A stretch of DNA of 64,000 nucleotides, from positions 682,001 through 746,000 of the forward strand of contig NZ_LT629793.1 in the NCBI RefSeq assembly GCF_900105735.1, in the 5' to 3' direction. Position numbers and translations under genes: made by a program. This DNA comes from Pseudomonas yamanorum. GTDB lineage: Bacteria > Pseudomonadota > Gammaproteobacteria > Pseudomonadales > Pseudomonadaceae. Position 1 is the stretch's first letter, and every line of letters starts with the position of its first letter. Below the pieces are notes generated by a model. That model searched no databases. It was not told the DNA's origin and was given only the letters and a program-made list of their open reading frames with translations. This document shows, one piece after another, positions 56,533 through 64,000 of this stretch.

Positions 56533-56901
56533 TTAACCGTCCTTCTCGATTTCACAGAGTAGCGGATGCTGGCTTTCCCTGGCGTACTGGTTGACCTGCA
56601 TGGCCTTTGTCTCGGCGATGTCGCGGGTAAACACTCCACATACTGCCCGTCCTTCTGTGTGAACGGCCAGCATTACCTTGGTCGCCAACTCGCGGTTCAG
56701 GTTAAAAAACACCTCGAGCACTTCGACGACGAAATCCATCGGTGTGTAGTCATCATTAAACAAAACCACCTTGTACATCGGCGGCGCCTGTAAAGCAGGC
56801 TTGGCCTCCTGAACAGCAATGCCTGCAGAACCGTCGTCGTCTTCTTGATGATCCGGGCGATCCTGATTGAATGTTAGTCGAATCTGGCTGATTGCATGCA
56901 T
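56533..56901 (-). CDS. clpS: ClpA adaptor protein ClpS
   Basis: 122 residues with a flexible N-terminal tail (about 1-38) and the ClpS core: [25 protein letters not shown], then [20 protein letters not shown]. It recognises Leu, Phe, Trp and Tyr N-termini and loads them on ClpA. It is upstream of clpA on the minus strand and divergent from cspD. aat and bpt nearby supply the substrates, making a compact N-degron module. Confidence 0.96.
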   Translation of the reverse strand: MHAISQIRLTFNQDRPDHQEDDDGSAGIAVQEAKPALQAPPMYKVVLFNDDYTPMDFVVEVLEVFFNLNRELATKVMLAVHTEGRAVCGVFTRDIAETKAMQVNQYARESQHPLLCEIEKDG

Positions 56902-57125
56902 GGAAAGAAAGGTTCGTCAGTGGTTCAAATACAGTGGTGGGGGCGACCTGTCAGATTTTCAACTCTGACCGACTGGTCGCCTTGACTATCGGCAAATCAG
57001 TGTTACAACCAATAGAACCCACAGTGGGTAAAAAAGGTCCGCGCAGTCAACCTTATTTATTCGGGTTAGGACGGATAAACTGGATGATACTCCAGTGATG
57101 GAGTCTGGTGCAGAGGGATATGGGC

Positions 57126-57386
57126 ATGGCGAGCGGTAAGGTCAAGTGGTTCAACAATGCCAAGGGTTACGGCTTCATCAACGAAGACGGCAAGACTGAC
57201 GACCTATTTGCGCATTACTCCGCTATCCAAATGGATGGCTACAAGACACTGAAGGCAGGGCAATCGGTTTCCTTCGATATCATTCAGGGACCCAAAGGCT
57301 TGCATGCGGTGAATATCGGCGCTCCAGTCAGCGCCAGCACAACTATAGAAGACGTCGCTCAAAAATCACAAAAACAGCCGGCCTGA
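57126..57386 (+). CDS. cspD: Cold-shock domain protein CspD
   Basis: 86 residues. The cold-shock domain (about 1-67) has RNP1 KGYGFIN and RNP2 [10 protein letters not shown] short C-terminal tail follows, as in CspD. CspD inhibits replication in stationary phase in E. coli. The start MASGKVKW was chosen over two ATGs upstream on family grounds, with AGAGGG in the leader. It is divergent from clpS. Confidence 0.94.
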   Translation: MASGKVKWFNNAKGYGFINEDGKTDDLFAHYSAIQMDGYKTLKAGQSVSFDIIQGPKGLHAVNIGAPVSASTTIEDVAQKSQKQPA

Positions 57387-57408
57387 TCAGCCGCTGAGCA
57401 AACGCTCA

Positions 57409-57437
57409 AAAAAAACCGGCCATCAACAGGCCGGTTT
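57409..57437. terminator. Terminator between cspD and icd
   Basis: AAAAACCGGCC / GGCCGGTTTTTT stem-loop with T-runs on both strands, shared by the convergent genes. Confidence 0.85.
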
Positions 57438-57457
57438 TTTTATGCCTGCTTATAGGC

Positions 57458-58714
57458 CTACATATGCGAAATCAGCGCATCCCCGAACGCTGATGACGAC
57501 AGCAACTTGGCGCCGTCCATCAAGCGATGGAAGTCATAGGTCACCGTCTTGGCCGAAATTGCGCCATTGGTGCCCTTGATGATCAGGTCGGCCGCTTCGG
57601 TCCAACCCATGTGACGCAGCATCATTTCCGCCGACAGGATCAGCGAACCCGGGTTGACCTGGTCCTTGCCGGCATACTTCGGCGCGGTACCGTGGGTGGC
57701 TTCGAACATGGCCACGGTATCGGACAGGTTGGCGCCCGGCGCAATACCGATACCGCCCACTTCCGCCGCCAGGGCGTCGGACAGGTAGTCACCGTTAAGG
57801 TTAAGCGTAGCGATCACATCATATTCCGCCGGGCGCAGCAGGATCTGCTGGAGCATGGCGTCGGCAATGGCGTCCTTGACCACCACATTCTTGCCGGTGC
57901 GCGGGTTCTTGAATTGCATCCACGGCCCGCCATCCAGCAGGGTCGCGCCGAATTCTTCAGCCGCCACTTCGTAGGCCCATTCCTTGAAGGCACCTTCGGT
58001 GAACTTCATGATGTTGCCTTTGTGCACGATGGTCAGCGAGTCGCGATCGTTATCCACGACATACTGCAAGGCCTTGCGCGCCAGGCGCTTGGTGCCTTCC
58101 AGGGACACCGGCTTGATGCCGATCCCGCAGTTCTGGTCGAAACGGATCTTGGTAACGCCCATCTCTTCTTTCAGGAACTTGATGACCTTGATCGCTTCCG
58201 GGGAGCCGGCCTTCCACTCGATACCGGCGTAAATGTCCTCGGAGTTCTCGCGGAAGATGGTCATGTCCACATCGCCGGGCTTCTTGACCGGGCTTGGCAC
58301 GCCTTCGAACCAGCGCACCGGGCGCAGACACACATAAAGGTCGAGCTGTTGGCGCAGGGCCACGTTCAGCGAACGGATGCCGCCACCGACCGGGGTGGTC
58401 AGCGGGCCCTTGATGGAAACCACGTAGTCCTTGACCGCATCCAGGGTTTCCTGGGGCAGCCAGGTGTCCTGGTCGTAAACCTGAGTGGCCTTTTCGCCGG
58501 CATAAACCTCCATCCAGGAGATCTTGCGCTTGCCGCCATAAGCCTTGTTAACAGCTGCATCGACAACCTTGATCATCACCGGGCTGATGTCGACGCCAAT
58601 ACCGTCACCCTCAATAAAAGGAATGATCGGGTTGTCAGGAACATTGAGAGAATGGTCTGCATTGACGGTGATTTTGTCGCCGACTGCCGGAACCTGAATC
58701 TTCTTGTATCCCAT
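57458..58714 (-). CDS. icd: NADP-dependent isocitrate dehydrogenase, dimeric type
   Basis: 418 residues from MGYKKIQVP, with GGAG seven bases upstream. The phosphorylatable substrate-site serine lies in [18 protein letters not shown], and [29 protein letters not shown] and the coenzyme loop [17 protein letters not shown] are present. It converts isocitrate to 2-oxoglutarate in the TCA cycle and is the type switched by AceK phosphorylation at the glyoxylate branch. It is divergent from the unrelated monomeric idh. Confidence 0.97.
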   Translation of the reverse strand: MGYKKIQVPAVGDKITVNADHSLNVPDNPIIPFIEGDGIGVDISPVMIKVVDAAVNKAYGGKRKISWMEVYAGEKATQVYDQDTWLPQETLDAVKDYVVSIKGPLTTPVGGGIRSLNVALRQQLDLYVCLRPVRWFEGVPSPVKKPGDVDMTIFRENSEDIYAGIEWKAGSPEAIKVIKFLKEEMGVTKIRFDQNCGIGIKPVSLEGTKRLARKALQYVVDNDRDSLTIVHKGNIMKFTEGAFKEWAYEVAAEEFGATLLDGGPWMQFKNPRTGKNVVVKDAIADAMLQQILLRPAEYDVIATLNLNGDYLSDALAAEVGGIGIAPGANLSDTVAMFEATHGTAPKYAGKDQVNPGSLILSAEMMLRHMGWTEAADLIIKGTNGAISAKTVTYDFHRLMDGAKLLSSSAFGDALISHM

Positions 58715-61434
<2,720 letters not shown>

Positions 61435-61453
61435 GGTTGTAAGGATGCAAAGA

Positions 61454-61476
61454 AGCCCCGGCCCTGTGCCGGGGTT
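61454..61476 (+). terminator. Terminator after idh
   Basis: AGCCCCGGC / GCCGGGGTT stem with a 5-base loop and a short T-rich tail. Confidence 0.75.
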
Positions 61477-61521
61477 TCTGTTTCTGAACATGGCATTTTT
61501 ATTGAAGAAACCCAATCAAAA

Positions 61522-61610
61522 TGTGGGAGCGGGCTTGCTCGCGAAAGCGGTGGGTCAGTCAATATCTCTTTAACTGACACGCCCAATTCGCGAGCAAGCC
61601 CGCTCCCACA
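61522..61610. repeat. REPIN-like element
   Basis: TGTGGGAGCGGGCTTGCTCG and its inverse frame an 89-bp unit; GTCAGT / ACTGAC also pair inside. End sequences are identical to the copy at 54072. It lies between idh and the nudix gene. Confidence 0.85.
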
Positions 61611-61662
61611 CTGAATGCAATCGCACCTGAACACAGCGTTACACCTTGAATCGAGGCACTTT

Positions 61663-62109
61663 ATGACCTGGCTCCCCCACATCACCGTCGCCACCATCGT
61701 CGAAGACAACGGCCGCTTCCTGATGGTCGAAGAGCTCAAGGGCGGCCGCGCCGTGCTGAACCAGCCCGCCGGCCACCTCGACCCGAACGAAACCCTGACC
61801 GAGGCCGCCGTGCGCGAAACCCTCGAAGAAACCGGCTGGGACGTCGAAGCCACCGGGATTGTCGGGATTTACCTGTACACCGCTCCCAGCAATAGCGTGA
61901 CCTATCAGCGCGTGTGCTTCACCGCCAAGGCCCTGAAACATCACCCGGACTACCCACTGGACGACGGTATCGTGCGCGCTCGCTGGCTGACTCGCGATGA
62001 ATTGATAACTCTGCGCGAAGACTGGCGCAGCGAGCTGATTATCCGCTGTATCGACGATTATCTGGCCGGCCAACGCCACAGCCTCGAATTGATCCGCCCT
62101 TCTCTTTAG
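61663..62109 (+). CDS. NUDIX hydrolase, NudJ-like
   Basis: 148 residues from MTWLPHITVATIVED. A perfect Nudix box is present: GHLDPNETLTEAAVRETLEETGW in two parts (GHLDPNE and REtLEEtGW with correct spacing), coordinating Mg. NudJ-type enzymes hydrolyse nucleoside di/triphosphates and HMP-PP. It lies 59 bases before mnmA in the same direction, as in other Pseudomonas and enterics. The start was chosen on family length. Confidence 0.92.
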   Translation: MTWLPHITVATIVEDNGRFLMVEELKGGRAVLNQPAGHLDPNETLTEAAVRETLEETGWDVEATGIVGIYLYTAPSNSVTYQRVCFTAKALKHHPDYPLDDGIVRARWLTRDELITLREDWRSELIIRCIDDYLAGQRHSLELIRPSL

Positions 62110-62168
62110 CCTTGCAGACGCGAGCCTGCTAGAATCGCGTCCTTTTTAAAGACACCCGTTGAAATCCT

Positions 62169-63293
62169 ATGCGTGATCCAGCCCCTTCTGACACACAAAA
62201 GAAGCGCGTCATCGTCGGCATGTCCGGCGGCGTGGATTCTTCCGTTTCCGCCGTTCTGCTCATGGAGCAGGGTTATGAGGTGGAAGGCCTGTTCATGAAG
62301 AACTGGGAAGAAGACGATGGAACGGAATATTGCACCGCCATGGACGACCTGGCGGATGCCCAGGCCGTCTGTGACAAAATCGGCATCAAGCTGCACACCG
62401 CCAACTTCGCCGCCGAGTACTGGGACAACGTGTTCGAGCACTTCCTGGCCGAATACAAGGCCGGTCGCACGCCGAACCCGGACATCCTGTGTAACCGCGA
62501 GATCAAGTTCAAGGCGTTCCTCGACTACGCGATGATCCTTGGCGCCGACCTGATCGCCACTGGCCACTACGTGCGCCGTCGCGACATCGATGGCCACACC
62601 GAACTGCTCAAGGGCCTGGACGCCAACAAGGACCAGAGCTACTTCCTGCACGCCGTCGGCGGCGAACAGATCGCCAAGACCCTCTTCCCGGTGGGTGAGC
62701 TGGAAAAGCCCGAAGTACGCGCCATTGCCGAGAAACACGGCCTGGCCACCGCCAAGAAGAAGGATTCCACCGGAATCTGCTTTATCGGCGAGCGCCGTTT
62801 CAGCGACTTCCTCAAGCAGTACCTGCCGGCGCAACCGGGCGAGATCAAGACCACCGAAGGCGAAATCATCGGCCGTCACCACGGCTTGATGTACCACACC
62901 ATCGGCCAGCGCCAGGGCCTGGGTATCGGCGGCTTGAAAGACGCCGGCGAAGAGCCGTGGTACGTGCTGGTCAAGGACCTGGAGCACAACGAACTGATCG
63001 TGGGCCAGGGCAATGACCACCCATGGCTGTTCTCCCGCGCCCTGCTCGCTTCGGACATCTATTGGGTCAACCCGGTGGACCTCAGCAGCCCGCGCCGCCT
63101 GACCGCCAAAGTGCGCTATCGCCAGAGCGACCAGCCCTGCACTCTGGAAAAAACCGCCACCGGCTATCGCGCCACCTTCGACGACCCCCAGCGCGCCGTA
63201 ACGCCGGGCCAATCGGTAGTGTTCTACGACGGAGAGATTTGCCTGGGGGGCGGCGTGATCGAAGTTGCCGAACCCTGGAGCAGCCAGGCATGA
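62169..63293 (+). CDS. mnmA: tRNA-specific 2-thiouridylase MnmA
   Basis: 374 residues. The PP-loop [15 protein letters not shown] activates U34 with ATP. Catalytic cysteines are in [15 protein letters not shown] and [10 protein letters not shown]. Sulfur comes from the TusA-TusBCD-TusE relay encoded at 40.6-42.0 kb. It makes s2U34 in tRNA Lys, Glu and Gln. It overlaps hflD by four bases (ATGA). Confidence 0.97.
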   Translation: MRDPAPSDTQKKRVIVGMSGGVDSSVSAVLLMEQGYEVEGLFMKNWEEDDGTEYCTAMDDLADAQAVCDKIGIKLHTANFAAEYWDNVFEHFLAEYKAGRTPNPDILCNREIKFKAFLDYAMILGADLIATGHYVRRRDIDGHTELLKGLDANKDQSYFLHAVGGEQIAKTLFPVGELEKPEVRAIAEKHGLATAKKKDSTGICFIGERRFSDFLKQYLPAQPGEIKTTEGEIIGRHHGLMYHTIGQRQGLGIGGLKDAGEEPWYVLVKDLEHNELIVGQGNDHPWLFSRALLASDIYWVNPVDLSSPRRLTAKVRYRQSDQPCTLEKTATGYRATFDDPQRAVTPGQSVVFYDGEICLGGGVIEVAEPWSSQA

Positions 63294-63913
63294 GCCCGAC
63301 CCAGGAGCAATTGACGGCACTGGGCGGCGTGTTTCTCGCCGCGGTGCTGGTGGACAAGATCGCCAAGACCGGCCAGGTCACTGAGGCGGGCCTGACCTGC
63401 ATGCTCGGCAGCCTGCTGATCCGCGACCCGAAGGACACCCTGGAAGTGTACGGCGGCGACGACCTGGCCCTGCGTGAAGGTTATCGCGCACTGGTCGGCG
63501 CCCTCGAGCGCGACCCGAGCACTTTGCAGCGCGAGCCACTGCGCTACGCCCTGTCGATGCTCGGCCTGGAGCGCCAATTGGCCAAGCGTGATGATTTGCT
63601 GGAAACCATCGGCAAGCGCCTGCCGCAGATTCAGTCCCAAGTCGAACACTTCGGCCCGGCCCACGAAAACGTGATCGCTGCCTGTGGCGCGCTGTACCAG
63701 GACACCCTGAGCACCTTGCGCCAGCGGATCCAGGTGCACGGCGACATGCGCAACCTGCAACAACCGAACAACGCCTCGAAAATCCGTGCCCTGCTGCTGG
63801 CCGGTATTCGTTCGGCGCGGTTGTGGCGCCAGTTGGGCGGTCATCGCTGGCAGTTGGTCATCAGCCGTCGCAAATTGCTGAAAGAGCTTTACCCGTTGAT
63901 GCGCAACGAATAA
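63290..63913 (+). CDS. hflD: High-frequency lysogenization protein HflD homologue
   Basis: 207 residues, all-helical: [40 protein letters not shown], and the C-terminal [40 protein letters not shown]. HflD is a membrane-associated protein that binds phage CII in E. coli; its housekeeping role is unknown. It is translationally coupled to mnmA through the ATGA overlap. A terminator follows. Confidence 0.93.
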   Translation: MSPTQEQLTALGGVFLAAVLVDKIAKTGQVTEAGLTCMLGSLLIRDPKDTLEVYGGDDLALREGYRALVGALERDPSTLQREPLRYALSMLGLERQLAKRDDLLETIGKRLPQIQSQVEHFGPAHENVIAACGALYQDTLSTLRQRIQVHGDMRNLQQPNNASKIRALLLAGIRSARLWRQLGGHRWQLVISRRKLLKELYPLMRNE

Positions 63914-63952
63914 GTCGCAGCAACCGATTTTTTTATAGCCCCACGCGTAATA

Positions 63953-63987
63953 CGCCGGTCAGTTGGCAACGGACCGGCGGATTTTTT
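63953..63987 (+). terminator. Terminator after hflD
   Basis: CGCCGGTC / GACCGGCG stem with an 11-base loop and ATTTTTT tail, 40 bases after the stop. Confidence 0.8.
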
Positions 63988-64000
63988 CATGTATGATACG

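Overview
The window is GC-rich chromosomal DNA of a fluorescent Pseudomonas, most likely of the P. fluorescens group. The reasons are the core block tRNA-Ser, yccA, tusDCBE, ybiB, cysG, serS, crcB, rarA, lolA, ftsK, aat, bpt, infA, clpA, clpS, cspD, icd, idh, nudix, mnmA, hflD in the order familiar from Pseudomonas; two different isocitrate dehydrogenases transcribed divergently; an OprD-type porin; a FecI/FecR/TonB-receptor iron module; and four REPIN-like elements (GTGGGAGC-GGGCTTGC type) of about 90-100 bp. No prophage, complete transposon, CRISPR array or rRNA operon was seen.

Layout. 1-5.2 kb: two lipoproteins, a SugE-like small multidrug resistance protein, an AhpD-like peroxidase divergent from an azoreductase, a MocR regulator and a LOG-family protein. 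5.2-9.3 kb (minus strand): ECF sigma factor, anti-sigma regulator and FhuA/FoxA-like siderophore receptor, forming one cell-surface signalling unit. 9.5-14.0 kb: a predicted lipidated NUC-type nuclease, a second TonB-dependent receptor, and a divergent small ORF plus XRE-cupin regulator. 14.0-14.5 kb: a gene for a 170-residue protein that is about 41% methionine with 16 cysteines, the most unusual coding sequence here. 14.8-20.5 kb: a flavin monooxygenase and a MarR regulator divergent from a short-chain dehydrogenase across a promoter carrying three copies of a TTGAG-NN-CTCAA palindrome, then an ABM-domain protein and an amidase. 20.6-22.8 kb: a Tat-exported phosphocholine-type phospholipase C. 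22.8-29.3 kb: the xylose locus xylR / xylAFGH, with A-rich Hfq/Crc-type motifs at the xylA and xylF ribosome binding sites. 29.3-34.9 kb: small exported proteins, a fasciclin protein, an ArsR regulator with paired operators controlling itself and a quinone-oxidoreductase-like gene, and an OprD porin. 34.9-37.4 kb: an island of small lipoproteins and gene remnants, including a chimeric pseudogene. 37.5-39.4 kb: Hsp20 and a GNAT/GreA-like fusion. From 39.65 kb to the end: conserved housekeeping genes.

How the genes work together. The sigma/anti-sigma/receptor set should turn on receptor synthesis when its ferric siderophore is bound. The xyl genes import D-xylose by an ABC transporter and isomerise it to xylulose, but no xylulokinase is present here, so the next step must be encoded elsewhere. 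The core half covers sulfur relay to tRNA (tusDCBE, with mnmA as the thiouridylase), siroheme synthesis, translation (serS, infA), N-degron tagging and proteolysis (aat, bpt, clpS, clpA), lipoprotein transport (lolA), chromosome segregation (ftsK) and the TCA cycle (icd, idh). Starts were adjusted by ribosome binding site and family length where the longest open frame looked over-extended.
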